A stretch of 32,277 bases of DNA from Alphaproteobacteria bacterium (GCA_021732145.1 JAKFVN010000050.1:1-32277), one strand, 5' to 3'; positions 9,686 to 18,749 are shown, numbered from the stretch's first letter. Numbers and translations: made by a program. The notes: generated by a model not told the origin, from the letters alone.

Positions 9686-11839
9686 ATGTCAAACACAGCC
9701 ACAGATTCTGAAAAAAACAGCGCATCGCGTTTCAATAACCGCGAATTATCGTGGCTGGCGTTCAATAACCGCGTCCTGGACGAGGCATTTAACCCGGCAC
9801 ATCCGCTTCTGGAACGGTTGAATTTTCTGGTTATCTCCGCCGCTAACCTTGATGAATTTTACATGGTGCGCATCGGCGGCCTCCACGCCCAAATCTACAA
9901 TCAGGTGGATGCGCTGAGCGATGACGGCTTAACGCCCGAACAGCAGCTTGAAAAAATCCACACCAAAACCGCACGGATGCTGGAGCGCCAGCAAAAATGC
10001 TGGCAGGAAATCCGCAAGGAACTGGAAGAAAATAAAATCTATGTCTGCCGCACCAGCGAACTCACCAAAGGTGACACTGCATGGCTGCACGAGTTTTTCC
10101 AGATGATGGTCTTGCCGCTCCTCACCCCTATCGCGGTCGACCCTGCGCACCCCTTCCCGCTTATTCCGAATAAGGGCGTTGCGCTGGTACTGGAAATGGA
10201 AGAACAAGCGACCGGCGAAATCATGCGCCACCTTATCCCCATTCCAACCAGCGTGGAGCGGTTTGTCTATCTGCGCAACAAGGATGAAAGCAGTGAAAAG
10301 CAGCGTTTCATTCAACTGGAACGCATTATTCTGCTGTTTGTTGAGGAAATCATCCCAGGCTTCACGCTTAAGTCATCGGGCGTGTTCCGCGTGGTACGCA
10401 ATACCGAACTGGAATTCGATGACCGCGCGGAAGATTTGCTGCGCACATACGAGCACGCGGTCAAGAAACGCCGCATGGGCCAGGTGATACGCTTGGGCAT
10501 TCACACCGATACATCCGAACGCCTGCGCGCCTTTTTGCGCGAGCAAGTTCACGTGGAAGAAAAATACATTCACATCGTCAAAGGATTTAACGGGCTTTCC
10601 GATTTGCGCGAATTGGTGAATTGCGGGCGCGATGATTTGCGCTTCAAGCCTTATGTGCCGCGCCAAAGCGAACGCATCAGCGATTTTCAGGGTGACATGT
10701 TCGCGGCCATCAGCAAGAAAGACCTGATCATCCACCACCCTTACGAAAGTTTTGATGCAGTGGTGCATTTCCTGCGCCAGGCCGCCAAAGACCCCGATGT
10801 CATGGCGATTAAGCAGACCCTTTACCGCACCAGCGCCAACAGCCCGATTGTGCAGGCATTGATTGAAGCGGCGACGGCCGGCAAAGCCGTAACCGTGATG
10901 GTGGAATTGAAAGCGCGCTTTGATGAAGAAGCCAATATCAGCATCAGCCGCGCATTGGAAAGCGCGGGCGCGCAGGTTGTCTATGGCTTTACCGATTTGA
11001 AAACCCACGCCAAGCTTTCGATGGTCGTGCGCCGTGAAAAAACCGGGCTTAAATCCTATGTGCATATCGGCACGGGCAATTACCACCCGCAAACCGCAAA
11101 AATTTATACCGATCTTTCCTTCTTCACGACGGATGCGGCGATTGGCCGTGATACCGCCGCGCTGTTTAATTACATGACCGGCTATGCCGAACCCAAGGCG
11201 ATGGAAAAACTGGGTTTCGCGCCACTGACCATGCGCAAGAAAATTTATGAATTGATTGATGTGGAAATGGCGAACGCCAAGGCTGGCAGGAACGCCTGCA
11301 TTTGGGCAAAGCTGAATTCGCTCGTTGACCCTGATATGGTCGATAAGCTTTATGAAGCGTCAAGCGCGGGCGTTGAAATCACGCTTGTCATACGCGGCAT
11401 ATGCTGCCTGAAACCCAATATCCCCGGGCTTTCTGAACGCATTACCGTACGCAGCATCATAGGTCGCTTTCTGGAACATAGCCGCATTCTGTGCTTTGGC
11501 AATGGCGAGATGCTGCCCAACCCAGACGCAAAAGTATTCATCACCTCGGGCGATTGGATGCAGCGTAATCTTGACCGCCGCATTGAAGTAATGACTCCGG
11601 TTGAAAACCCGACCGTGCACGCGCAGATTTTGAACCAGATCATGGTCGCGTGCCTGAAGGATAATTTGCAAAGCTGGGAAATGGATTCGGATGGCGGCTA
11701 TCGCCGCCTGAAACCCGAAGGCAGTGACGAGCCGTTTTCAGCGCATCAATACTTCATGAAAAACCCCAGCCTTTCGGGCCGGGGCTCTGCCATTCTGGAA
11801 GGCAGTAAACCGCCTGACATCAAGCTGAAAGAATTTTAA
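9686..11839 (+). CDS. ppk1: Polyphosphate kinase 1
   Basis: Ppk1 reversibly makes polyphosphate from ATP at the inner membrane. At 717 residues it has the usual length. The N domain starts with FNNRELSWLAFNNRVLDEA. The middle has the head-domain stretch LLTPIAVDPAHPFP. The catalytic C domains contain the phosphorylated histidine in KTHAK (about 441) and the second conserved histidine in FLEHSR (about 598), with YVHIGTGNYHPQTAK between them. The start has only a weak ribosome binding site (AAAG). The stop codon overlaps by three bases the stop of a small gene on the other strand. An adjacent phosphatase gene (sixA) is divergent. A ppx exopolyphosphatase, often next to ppk, is not in the window. 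Confidence 0.97.
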   Translation: MSNTATDSEKNSASRFNNRELSWLAFNNRVLDEAFNPAHPLLERLNFLVISAANLDEFYMVRIGGLHAQIYNQVDALSDDGLTPEQQLEKIHTKTARMLERQQKCWQEIRKELEENKIYVCRTSELTKGDTAWLHEFFQMMVLPLLTPIAVDPAHPFPLIPNKGVALVLEMEEQATGEIMRHLIPIPTSVERFVYLRNKDESSEKQRFIQLERIILLFVEEIIPGFTLKSSGVFRVVRNTELEFDDRAEDLLRTYEHAVKKRRMGQVIRLGIHTDTSERLRAFLREQVHVEEKYIHIVKGFNGLSDLRELVNCGRDDLRFKPYVPRQSERISDFQGDMFAAISKKDLIIHHPYESFDAVVHFLRQAAKDPDVMAIKQTLYRTSANSPIVQALIEAATAGKAVTVMVELKARFDEEANISISRALESAGAQVVYGFTDLKTHAKLSMVVRREKTGLKSYVHIGTGNYHPQTAKIYTDLSFFTTDAAIGRDTAALFNYMTGYAEPKAMEKLGFAPLTMRKKIYELIDVEMANAKAGRNACIWAKLNSLVDPDMVDKLYEASSAGVEITLVIRGICCLKPNIPGLSERITVRSIIGRFLEHSRILCFGNGEMLPNPDAKVFITSGDWMQRNLDRRIEVMTPVENPTVHAQILNQIMVACLKDNLQSWEMDSDGGYRRLKPEGSDEPFSAHQYFMKNPSLSGRGSAILEGSKPPDIKLKEF

Positions 11840-12096
11840 GCCGACAAAATTTTCTTTGGTGCAAAGATTTCCGAACGCTTTGACCATTGTTTTGGCCATG
11901 CGTAACCTTGTTCCTGACGCATATTCATCAGCACAATCTTGTGGGTCATCACGCGGTGGGCGTTAAGGCAGTTGCTGGAGCGCACATAGTTGCGATCACC
12001 CATTTCGGCCATGTCGTGCTTCATAGGAGCTGCATACATCTTGGTCATTGCCTGCTTCATGATGCGTTTTGCGAAGAGGAAAATTGAATCAGCCAT
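11836..12096 (-). CDS. Hypothetical protein, 86 aa, Met-rich
   Basis: I do not recognise this protein. It has an excellent ribosome binding site (AAGGAG, seven bases from the ATG at 12096), so it is probably a real gene. It is basic and unusually rich in methionine (ten in 86 residues), with ARG/LYS-rich ends and a central NYVRSSNCLNAHRVMTHK. There is no signal peptide and no clear membrane segment. Its stop codon overlaps that of ppk1. The neighbouring 84-residue gene lies upstream on the same strand 110 bases away and may be cotranscribed. Confidence 0.6.
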   Translation of the reverse strand: MADSIFLFAKRIMKQAMTKMYAAPMKHDMAEMGDRNYVRSSNCLNAHRVMTHKIVLMNMRQEQGYAWPKQWSKRSEIFAPKKILSA

Positions 12097-12206
12097 AACC
12101 TTGCTCCTTCAAATGGTATTTTCACAGAAAATAAAACTGGGAGACGAACAATAGCAAAGCAAGGTTAATGCCCGCTGAATAATATCCTGCATTTTAGGGA
12201 ATGGTT

Positions 12207-12461
12207 TTAAGCGGCTGACGTTTCAGCCATTGTTTCAGAGTAATCAACGGTGCTGTCTTTACGCATGGGTGCGTGCGTGCCTTCCACATCGCCAAGAATG
12301 CGCTCGAAGTTGGTTGCGAATTCTTCGATATTGATTTTTGGAGTCTCAATCAACGCAAGCGGTGATGCCTGGGTTTGCAGTGATGCGAACAGCTTTGGAT
12401 TATAGCGTTTTGCGCTTTCCGTGAATTCCGATGATTTTTTAAAACGGTATCCAAATGCCAT
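12207..12461 (-). CDS. Hypothetical protein, 84 aa
   Basis: This is an unrecognised small soluble protein with a GGAAG ribosome binding site nine bases from its ATG (12461). The N-terminal third is basic and aromatic (FGYRFKKSSEF). The middle (INIEEFATNFERILGDVEG) reads as an acidic amphipathic helix, and the tail is Ala/Ser/Thr-rich. A promoter-like sequence (TTTGAT, then TAGAAT after 16 bases on the minus strand) lies upstream, between it and the rnd stop. It could regulate or be regulated together with the downstream 86-residue gene, but nothing in the sequence shows a function. Confidence 0.55.
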   Translation of the reverse strand: MAFGYRFKKSSEFTESAKRYNPKLFASLQTQASPLALIETPKINIEEFATNFERILGDVEGTHAPMRKDSTVDYSETMAETSAA

Positions 12462-12594
12462 GCGTGTGCTTCCAATTTAACTGCTGAGAAGTATGTTCCC
12501 ATTTGCCTAACAAATTCTAAATTGGCGTTTTTTAATCAAAGATTAACCGTGTTTTCGGCGAAAAGGTGGGAAAAAAGCCACAGCCCGGCATAAG

Positions 12595-13752
12595 CTACAC
12601 ATCAATGAACTGGATTTTATTTTTGTTTAACTTCAGGGCAAGCTTTCCCTGCTTTAGCGCCAAGGCTTTCTTGCCAAACAATTCATAGCGCCAGCCCTTC
12701 ATCGCCATGATATCGGCATTGTCATGCTCCGCCAGAATATCCAGATCGGATGAATTGGAAATCAGTTTTGCCGCCACATCGTTTTCTTCCGCAACCAGGC
12801 GCAGCAGGACTTTCAGCATATCCACCACCGCGCCAAGGCTGGACGGCAGATGGTTTTTGCGCAGTTCATCGGGCAAGGCATCGGGCGTGCGGGATTGCGC
12901 GTTTTTAATCACTTCCAGAATGCCTGTGCCCAAGCGGTTCTTGGCAAATTCGGATGACAGGCCGCGCACGCGCGCTAATTCACCCGCATCCTTTGGTACG
13001 TGATGCACAATTTCCATCAAGGCTTCGTCGCGCAGAACGCGGTTGCGCGGAATATCGATGCTTTGCGCCTCGCGTTCGCGCCACGCACACAAATCTTTGA
13101 CTAATGTGAAGAATTTGGGCTTATCCATCTTTATCTTCAGCCGCCTCCATGCCTGGTCGGGTTCCAGGCGATAGGTGGAAGGTTCGCGCAGGATTTGCAT
13201 TTCTTCGCTAATCCAATCCGCGCGGTTTAACTCCGCCAATTTGGCTTCCAGCTTTTCAAACACGGGACGCAGATAGCGCACATCATCCAGCGCATAGTTC
13301 AACTGCTTTTCGGAAAGCGGACGCAGCGCCCAATCGGTAAAGCGCGATGATTTATCAATCGTGCCCTTGGCCAATTTGGCGACGATGTTTTCATAACTCA
13401 CGCTTTCGCCAAAACCGCATACCATGCCCATGACTTGCGTATCGGCAATTGGCGCCGGAACTTTTCCGGTGACATGGAAAAAGATTTCCAAATCCTGCCG
13501 CGCGGCGTGAAATACCTTCAGGATTTTTTCGTCATAAAGCAGTTCCAGCAACGGGGCTAAATCAAGGCCCTCCGCCAAGGGGTCGATGGCCCCCACATCG
13601 TTTTCCCCAGCCACCTGAATGAGGCAAAGCCGCGGCCAATAGGTACGGTCGCGGATAAACTCGGTATCGATAGCCAGAAAGCGGCTGCTGCGGAGCTTGC
13701 CGCAAAGCGCCTTTAATTCATCATTGGTGCTGATAAGCATGTTGATTGCCAC
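12595..13752 (-). CDS. rnd: Ribonuclease D
   Basis: RNase D is a 3'-5' exoribonuclease that trims tRNA and other stable RNA precursors. The 385-residue protein has the DEDDy exonuclease motifs in order: DTEF (29-32), HAARQDLE (about 102-109) and [10 protein letters not shown] (about 171-180) with the Tyr of the DEDDy class. An HRDC-like helical part follows (about 215-300), with a C-terminal extension as in other RNase D proteins. The start is a GTG at 13752 with AAAGG eight bases upstream; the in-frame ATG at 13740 has no suitable site. It is divergent from aspS, whose ATG lies 59 bases away, so the two share a promoter region. Confidence 0.94.
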   Translation of the reverse strand: MAINMLISTNDELKALCGKLRSSRFLAIDTEFIRDRTYWPRLCLIQVAGENDVGAIDPLAEGLDLAPLLELLYDEKILKVFHAARQDLEIFFHVTGKVPAPIADTQVMGMVCGFGESVSYENIVAKLAKGTIDKSSRFTDWALRPLSEKQLNYALDDVRYLRPVFEKLEAKLAELNRADWISEEMQILREPSTYRLEPDQAWRRLKIKMDKPKFFTLVKDLCAWREREAQSIDIPRNRVLRDEALMEIVHHVPKDAGELARVRGLSSEFAKNRLGTGILEVIKNAQSRTPDALPDELRKNHLPSSLGAVVDMLKVLLRLVAEENDVAAKLISNSSDLDILAEHDNADIMAMKGWRYELFGKKALALKQGKLALKLNKNKIQFIDV

Positions 13753-13811
13753 GTAGAAAGCCTTTAAAAACTCTATTCATAGACTATCCACCATTAAAGC
13801 AAAGTAGAATT

Positions 13812-15617
13812 ATGCATATTTATCGCTCACACACCTGCGGCGCGCTGCGCGGCGCTGATATTGGCAAAACCGCCCGCATTTCCGGCTGGGTTCACCGTAA
13901 ACGCGACCACGGCAGCCTGCTGTTCATTGATGTGCGCGACCATTACGGCATGACCCAATGCGTGATTGACCAATCGAACCCGATTTTCAAACAGGTTGAA
14001 GCGCTGAAAAACGAGTCGGTCGTCTGCTTCACCGGCGCGGTAGTTCGCCGCCCTGATGAAACGATTAACACTAAACTGCCCACCGGCGAAATCGAACTGG
14101 ATATTAAAGAGATATCCGTCCTCGGCGCAGCAGACCCGCTGCCTATCCAAGTAAACTCCGATGAAGATGCGGGTGAAGATGCGCGTCTGCGTTACCGCTT
14201 CCTCGATTTACGCCGCAAGAAGATGCAGGAAAATATCATCCTGCGCTCGGAAGTTATCAGCCATATCCGCGCGAAGATGATTGATCAGGGCTTCCATGAA
14301 TTCCAAACCCCGATTTTGACAAGCAGCAGCCCCGAAGGCGCACGCGACTTTTTGGTGCCATCCCGTTTGCATCCGGGTAAGTTCTATGCGTTGCCGCAAG
14401 CACCGCAGCAGTTCAAGCAATTGCTGATGGTCGCGGGTTATGACCGTTATTTCCAAATCGCGCCCTGCTTCCGCGATGAAGACAGCCGCGCCGACCGCAG
14501 CCCCGGCGAATTCTACCAACTCGATTTTGAAATGTCGTTTGTCACGCAGGAAGATGTATTTGGCGCGATTGAACCCGTGCTGCATTCCACATTTGAAAAG
14601 TTTGGCAATTTCCGCCGCGATGCGAAACCTGCGATTGATGGCTTCCCTTTCCGCCGCATCACTTATGCCGACAGCATGCTGAAATACGGCAATGACAAGC
14701 CCGATTTGCGCAACCCGCTGGAAATCTGCGATGTCACCGAAGTATTTAAACGCGATGATGTGACGTTCAAGGCATTCAAGGGCAATATTGATACGGGCGG
14801 CGTGGTTCGCGCCATTCGCGCGCCGAAGGTTTCAGACCGCCCACGCAGCTTCTTTGACAAACTGAATGACTGGGCCAAGGAAATCGGCGCACCGGGTTTG
14901 GGTTACGTGCTGTTTGAAGCAAATGAAGGCAAAGGCCCGATTGCGAAGTTTATTCCAGCCGAGGCGCAAGCTGCATTGCGTAAAGTTACAGGTGCAAGCG
15001 ATGGCGATGCCGTGTTCTTTGTTTGCGACAAGCCAGCCGTAGCCGCGAAGATGGCAGGCCAGGCGCGCACCAAGATTGGCCAGGAACTGGACATCATTGA
15101 AAAGAACGCATTCCGCTTCTGCTGGATTGTGGACTTCCCGATGTTCGAAGCCGATGAAGTGACAGGCAAGATCGATTTTTCCCATAACCCATTCTCCATG
15201 CCGCAAGGTGGTCTGGATGCATTGGAAAAGATGAACCCGTTGGACATCAAAGCCTTCCAGTACGATATTGTATGCAACGGTATTGAATTATCATCCGGCG
15301 CTATCCGTAACCACCAGCCGGAAGTCATGTACAAAGCGTTTGGTATTGCCGGTTACAGCAAGGAAGATTTGGAAACCCGTTTTGGCGGCATGCTATCCGC
15401 ATTGAAATTGGGCGCACCGCCGCACGGTGGTTCAGCCCCCGGTATCGACCGCATTGTGATGCTGCTGGCGGATGAACCGAATATCCGCGAAGTCATCGCC
15501 TTCCCGCTTAACCAGCGCGCGGAAGACTTGATGATGCAAGCGCCAAACTTCGTTCAGCCCATGCAGCTGAAGGAATTGCACATCAAGGTTGATGTTCCGG
15601 TAAAAAAGACGGCTTAG
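13812..15617 (+). CDS. aspS: Aspartyl-tRNA synthetase, probably non-discriminating
   Basis: This class II synthetase charges tRNA-Asp in the cytoplasm. I chose the ATG at 13812 ([10 protein letters not shown]), giving 601 residues, the bacterial norm. The frame extends upstream to 13746 but only into the rnd start region. Domains are the OB-fold anticodon domain (1 to about 105), the class II core with motif 2 ([10 protein letters not shown], about 220), the bacterial GAD insertion (about 290-420), and motif 3 ([14 protein letters not shown]) near the end. The anticodon domain has RDHG with His33, where discriminating enzymes such as E. coli's have Leu. That fits enzymes that also charge tRNA-Asn and need GatCAB; this is inference. 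The ribosome binding site is weak. Confidence 0.96.
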   Translation: MHIYRSHTCGALRGADIGKTARISGWVHRKRDHGSLLFIDVRDHYGMTQCVIDQSNPIFKQVEALKNESVVCFTGAVVRRPDETINTKLPTGEIELDIKEISVLGAADPLPIQVNSDEDAGEDARLRYRFLDLRRKKMQENIILRSEVISHIRAKMIDQGFHEFQTPILTSSSPEGARDFLVPSRLHPGKFYALPQAPQQFKQLLMVAGYDRYFQIAPCFRDEDSRADRSPGEFYQLDFEMSFVTQEDVFGAIEPVLHSTFEKFGNFRRDAKPAIDGFPFRRITYADSMLKYGNDKPDLRNPLEICDVTEVFKRDDVTFKAFKGNIDTGGVVRAIRAPKVSDRPRSFFDKLNDWAKEIGAPGLGYVLFEANEGKGPIAKFIPAEAQAALRKVTGASDGDAVFFVCDKPAVAAKMAGQARTKIGQELDIIEKNAFRFCWIVDFPMFEADEVTGKIDFSHNPFSMPQGGLDALEKMNPLDIKAFQYDIVCNGIELSSGAIRNHQPEVMYKAFGIAGYSKEDLETRFGGMLSALKLGAPPHGGSAPGIDRIVMLLADEPNIREVIAFPLNQRAEDLMMQAPNFVQPMQLKELHIKVDVPVKKTA

Positions 15618-15624
15618 CTTGGCG

Positions 15625-15873
15625 TTAGCTTACAATCGCGTTATAAGCGCCAATCAGCGTGATGCAGAACCATGCAACGTTCTGCGCAACAATCGCGTTG
15701 AGCTTTTTGTTGAACGCGCCATAGCCAAAGAACAATGCCGCCAAGCAATTCATGACAATGAACACCGCGCCCGTTGCAGTAATCATGTGCAGGTTGAGCA
15801 AAAGATATGAGCCGATGCTGCATGTAAATCCAGCCCAGCAAATCATATCGGTCTGTTTTTCGGTAATGGTCAT
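15625..15873 (-). CDS. Small membrane protein, 82 aa, CBU_0592-like
   Basis: The protein has three probable membrane segments (about 11-30, 33-52 and 60-80) joined by short turns, with no enzyme motif. Length and layout resemble small uncharacterised membrane proteins of the CBU_0592 type, though this comparison is from memory. The ATG at 15873 has an AGGA ribosome binding site six bases upstream, and that site lies at the edge of a perfect 16-bp palindrome, which suggests control of transcription or translation. It converges on aspS with seven bases between the stops. The TsaE-like gene lies 80 bases upstream on the same strand. Confidence 0.7.
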   Translation of the reverse strand: MTITEKQTDMICWAGFTCSIGSYLLLNLHMITATGAVFIVMNCLAALFFGYGAFNKKLNAIVAQNVAWFCITLIGAYNAIVS

Positions 15874-15880
15874 TAAAAAT

Positions 15881-15896
15881 CCTGATACGTATCAGG
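15881..15896. promoter_or_regulatory. Perfect 16-bp palindrome over a ribosome binding site
   Basis: CCTGATACGTATCAGG is a perfect palindrome ending seven bases before the start codon of the small membrane protein gene. Its last bases (AGG) are that gene's Shine-Dalgarno. As DNA it looks like a dimeric repressor operator; as RNA a CCTGAT/ATCAGG hairpin with an ACGT loop would hide the ribosome binding site. Confidence 0.6.
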
Positions 15897-15953
15897 ACAG
15901 CCTATGCGCAGCCGATTAACCAAGGCTGAATAATAGTTCAAACTTTATCTATT

Positions 15954-16628
15954 TTACGCATCACTGCTTGGTTTGGCGGCTTTTACCGCGCGCGGCAATG
16001 GCGCTCCTGGCTGTGGTTTTATCAATTCCTGAAAGCGCGCGCGGATTTTTTTATCCAATTCATTATCGCCGCTGCGGAAATTAACAACCCGTATAAAATC
16101 GCCCTGTTTTTCATCGGCACTATTCACAGCGATGCGCATATCAACAGCAACTTTATCGGCTGGTATTGGTGCGCCGCTTTTATTGCGCAGCTTTGTCCAA
16201 CTCCACACATTCGATAGATAGAACAGTTTGATGTCGCTGTGCTTATCAAGGTCGCGCTGCCATTGATCGCCCTGATTGGATTTATCGCTGAAATCAATGT
16301 GGAATAAGCCGTCGCTGAAATAAATGCGTTCATCTTGCAAGCGGTAATGACCATCCTGCTTTGCGGTTGCCAGCAAATCGATTTTATCATCTTTCGTGAT
16401 ACCGGATGGGTATAAATGCGGGTTGAGGAAGTAATTGGCAGCAAGCGCCAGCAGCGATTTACCGCTATTCCCCTCACCTTCCAAACTGATTGTCCATTGT
16501 TTATCTGGACTATGCGCGCGCAAAACTTCGGCAACGGCCCTGCCGAATAAAAGAAACTCTTCCCTGCTTGCAGTGCTTAGGCGCAACAAATCCTCTATCT
16601 GTTCTAGAGATAGAATACCACATGCCAT
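15954..16628 (-). CDS. TsaE-like P-loop protein, divergent
   Basis: The 224-residue protein has a Walker A loop GEGNSGKS at 51-58, preceded by an amphipathic helix (SREEFLLFGRAVAEVL) as in the ATPase TsaE, which supports the t6A tRNA modification. Further TsaE-like landmarks appear in order: GLFHIDFSD (about 107-115) where TsaE has HxDLYR, and LFYLSNVWSW followed by PIPADKVAVDMRIAV, where TsaE has an IEW block and a LPADxLxVxI strand. The acidic residue before the Trp is missing, and the protein is longer than TsaE (about 150-160 residues), with a Pro/Ala/Lys-rich tail. I infer a paralogue rather than TsaE itself. The start at 16628 has no good ribosome binding site, so it is uncertain. Confidence 0.6.
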   Translation of the reverse strand: MACGILSLEQIEDLLRLSTASREEFLLFGRAVAEVLRAHSPDKQWTISLEGEGNSGKSLLALAANYFLNPHLYPSGITKDDKIDLLATAKQDGHYRLQDERIYFSDGLFHIDFSDKSNQGDQWQRDLDKHSDIKLFYLSNVWSWTKLRNKSGAPIPADKVAVDMRIAVNSADEKQGDFIRVVNFRSGDNELDKKIRARFQELIKPQPGAPLPRAVKAAKPSSDA

Positions 16629-16699
16629 AAAAGGCTATTATTTGCGTTTAAGGTTAATTGGGTTCAGTCGATGCTGTTTTTACTTATGATTTTTTCTTA

Positions 16700-17401
16700 T
16701 TATTTCTTTTTGCGCTTTTGCTTATCGGCATAAAGCTTAAGGTCAGCGGAAACCATTACCGCTTCGGCGATATCGCGGCCGGTATAGGTTGCAAGACCGC
16801 AACTTGCCTTAAATTGAAGCGTATGCTGACGCCATGTCATGATTTTGCTGTTGATGGTTTTGGCAATCGCGCTGGCTCTGGCAATGCCGGGCTTGGCGGC
16901 AGCACGGGTTAAAATCACCGCGAATTCATCGCCGCCAATGCGCGCCACGATATCGGATGGGCGCACTTCATTGCTTAAAACCGCTGCAAATGATGATAAA
17001 TACGCATCGCCCGCCGCATGGCCGTGGGTATCGTTCACCAGCTTAAAATCATCCAAATCGAACATCATGATAATGCCATGCGCCTGCAGGTCACGCTTGG
17101 CCGATGCCAGCTCGCGGTGCAAGGCATTCATATAACCGCGGCGGTTCATCAGGCCCGTGACTTCATCACTTAAAGAAAGCGTTTCAAGATAGGCAATGCG
17201 GCGACGTTGCGCCTGAATAAGGTGTTCGGCTTCCCCAATCGCTGCAAGTGCCGCGTCTAAATCACCAATACGTGCGCGGTTAAGCGTTTGATCGATGATG
17301 CTGTCTTTTAGCGGTACTGTATAATCCGTATCGCTGTTTTTCAAACTTGCGCCACTTAAATTTGTGTTTGGCATCTTCAGCGATTGGGGGTAACGAGCCA
17401 T
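16700..17401 (-). CDS. Soluble GGDEF diguanylate cyclase
   Basis: The enzyme should make the second messenger c-di-GMP from two GTP. The start chosen is the ATG at 17401 (MARYPQ), eight bases after GGAG, giving 233 residues; a longer frame to 17461 lacks such a site. Residues 1-40 are polar, 41-75 form a likely coiled coil for dimerisation, and the GGDEF domain follows. It has LSDEVTGLMNRRGY, the metal-binding FDLDDFKLVNDTHGHAAGD, and an intact GGDEF at 156-160. RPSD at 147-150 is the RxxD inhibitory I-site at the usual spacing. There is no sensor domain or membrane segment. The C-terminus is a short basic tail (KQKRKKK). Confidence 0.93.
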   Translation of the reverse strand: MARYPQSLKMPNTNLSGASLKNSDTDYTVPLKDSIIDQTLNRARIGDLDAALAAIGEAEHLIQAQRRRIAYLETLSLSDEVTGLMNRRGYMNALHRELASAKRDLQAHGIIMMFDLDDFKLVNDTHGHAAGDAYLSSFAAVLSNEVRPSDIVARIGGDEFAVILTRAAAKPGIARASAIAKTINSKIMTWRQHTLQFKASCGLATYTGRDIAEAVMVSADLKLYADKQKRKKK

Positions 17402-17494
17402 CTTGTTTTCTCCATCCTCACATTTTGTGCTTATGCACACGATTGGAGTGAAGCAGTGCAAGCACTGTGCCAGCCGGAATGACCGAACAACGCC

Positions 17495-17544
17495 CTGAAA
17501 AATCTGGTTTTTTCAGTAAAATGCGCGGGGACTCAATCCCGCGC
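17495..17544. repeat. Two inverted repeats between the diguanylate cyclase gene and eipB
   Basis: CTGAAAAA (17495-17502) pairs with TTTTTCAG (17509-17516), and GCGCGGG (17523-17529) pairs with CCCGCGC (17538-17544). They lie upstream of the two divergent genes. A second CCCTGAAAAAT copy occurs at about 17600, followed again by a T-run. A regulatory role is possible; neither inverted repeat has the T-tail of a simple terminator. Confidence 0.4.
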
Positions 17545-17699
17545 CATCTTAAAACCATTCTTTTGCGGTAAAAATTGCCTAACGAAAAGCGCGCTAAACC
17601 CTGAAAAATATAGGTTTTTTTGTTAATTTCGGGTTTTTGCGTAAAGCTTGCTTAACTATTTAATGACACAATAGGTTGGTATTAGGAGCAAATTATTTG

Positions 17700-18683
17700 A
17701 TGAGGATTTTAAATCAACCTTTAAGGCTTCTTCCCACCTTGGTTATAGGCGCGTTTTTCGCAGGCTTTTTCGGGTTGATGTTTTTTGGTGTTTTAAATGC
17801 CGCTGTTCTGACCGGATCAGACCCCAAAGCCCCCGCCGCTGTTTCCACGCTCACCAAAGCGCCACCACCACCCGCCGCAGCGCTGGCTATTCAGCCGCAC
17901 CGCGCGATGTATTCCATCAAGCTTTCCGGCACGCGCAATGGCAGCCGGGTCAGCGATATTTCCGGCCGCATGCTGTTTTCATGGGCCGATGATTGCCACG
18001 CATGGAACGTGGAGCAGAAGATGCAGTTGCGCTTCTTCTATAGCGAAGGCGAGGTAAGCGATACGGTCAGCGATTTGGTAAGCCGCGAAGCCAAGGATGG
18101 CTCCAGCTTTAACTTCCACACCCGCCGCACGGGCGATGAAAAAGACAACAATGAAACGTTTCACGGCTATGCCAACTTGAATGTCGGCGTGGATGGCCTT
18201 GGCACGGGTGAAGCGGTGTATTCGGGCGATAATGAAAAGCGTATCAATCTGGCAGGCGCATTATTCCCCGCGCATCACACCATGCAATTGCTGGAACATG
18301 CGCGCAAGGGCGATAAATTCTTTAGCGTGAATGTGTTTGACGGCGCAGATTTAAAAGGCTTCAGCGAAATCAGCTCCTTCATCAATCCGGCGGTTGACAT
18401 CAAGCCTACGATTGAAAAAGCAAGCTCGGGCCCCCATTCAGGCAAGGAAAAAGAAAACCAGATGCTGAATGTAAAGGCATGGCCAATCCGCATGGCGTTC
18501 TTTGCGCCCAACAGCGAAACAGGGTCGCCCGATTATGAAATGGATATGGTGCTGCTGGATAACGGAATCATTAAAACCATGACCATCGATTATGGTGATT
18601 ATTCCATGACAGCAGACCTTGTTGAGGTTAAGTCGCTGGGCGCAGCAAAATGCAGCTCGGATAACGCCGTTCCGCACTCGTAA
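17700..18683 (+). CDS. eipB: EipB-family envelope protein (DUF1849)
   Basis: EipB proteins are periplasmic beta-spiral proteins needed for envelope integrity in alphaproteobacteria such as Brucella. The start is the ATG at 17700, with AGGAG at 17684-17688; a TTG one codon earlier is also possible. The N-terminus (about 10-40) is a hydrophobic signal or anchor segment. A Pro/Ala-rich linker follows, then the family's opening PHRAMYSIKL (about 75) with SGRMLFSWADDCHAWNVEQK soon after. AGALFPAHHT and the late block MDMVLLDNGIIKTMTIDYGDY also fit. At 327 residues it is somewhat long because of the linker. divK begins 70 bases downstream. Confidence 0.85.
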   Translation: MRILNQPLRLLPTLVIGAFFAGFFGLMFFGVLNAAVLTGSDPKAPAAVSTLTKAPPPPAAALAIQPHRAMYSIKLSGTRNGSRVSDISGRMLFSWADDCHAWNVEQKMQLRFFYSEGEVSDTVSDLVSREAKDGSSFNFHTRRTGDEKDNNETFHGYANLNVGVDGLGTGEAVYSGDNEKRINLAGALFPAHHTMQLLEHARKGDKFFSVNVFDGADLKGFSEISSFINPAVDIKPTIEKASSGPHSGKEKENQMLNVKAWPIRMAFFAPNSETGSPDYEMDMVLLDNGIIKTMTIDYGDYSMTADLVEVKSLGAAKCSSDNAVPHS

Positions 18684-18717
18684 TACTGCAATCCCCAATG
18701 AAATAGGCACGTTTTTT

Positions 18718-18749
18718 ATGTCAGGGGTTTCTTAACTTTCACCTGACAT
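18718..18749. promoter_or_regulatory. Inverted repeat upstream of divK
   Basis: ATGTCAGG (18718-18725) and CCTGACAT (18742-18749) form an 8-bp inverted repeat with a 16-base spacer, just before the divK start region. The centre-to-centre distance (about 24 bases) is unusual for a simple operator. A hairpin at the end of the eipB transcript is the alternative; it lacks a T-run. Confidence 0.4.

Noticed and set aside
10373-11092. 239-residue minus-strand frame opposite ppk1
   Set aside because: It is an antisense shadow of a highly conserved gene and has no family resemblance of its own.
13746-13811. 22-residue N-terminal extension of AspRS
   Set aside because: It overlaps the divergent rnd start, and AspRS proteins begin at the MHIYRSH-like position.
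17650-17665. CtrA binding box upstream of eipB (TTAACTATTTAA)
   Set aside because: The half sites are not separated by seven bases as in the TTAA-N7-TTAA consensus.
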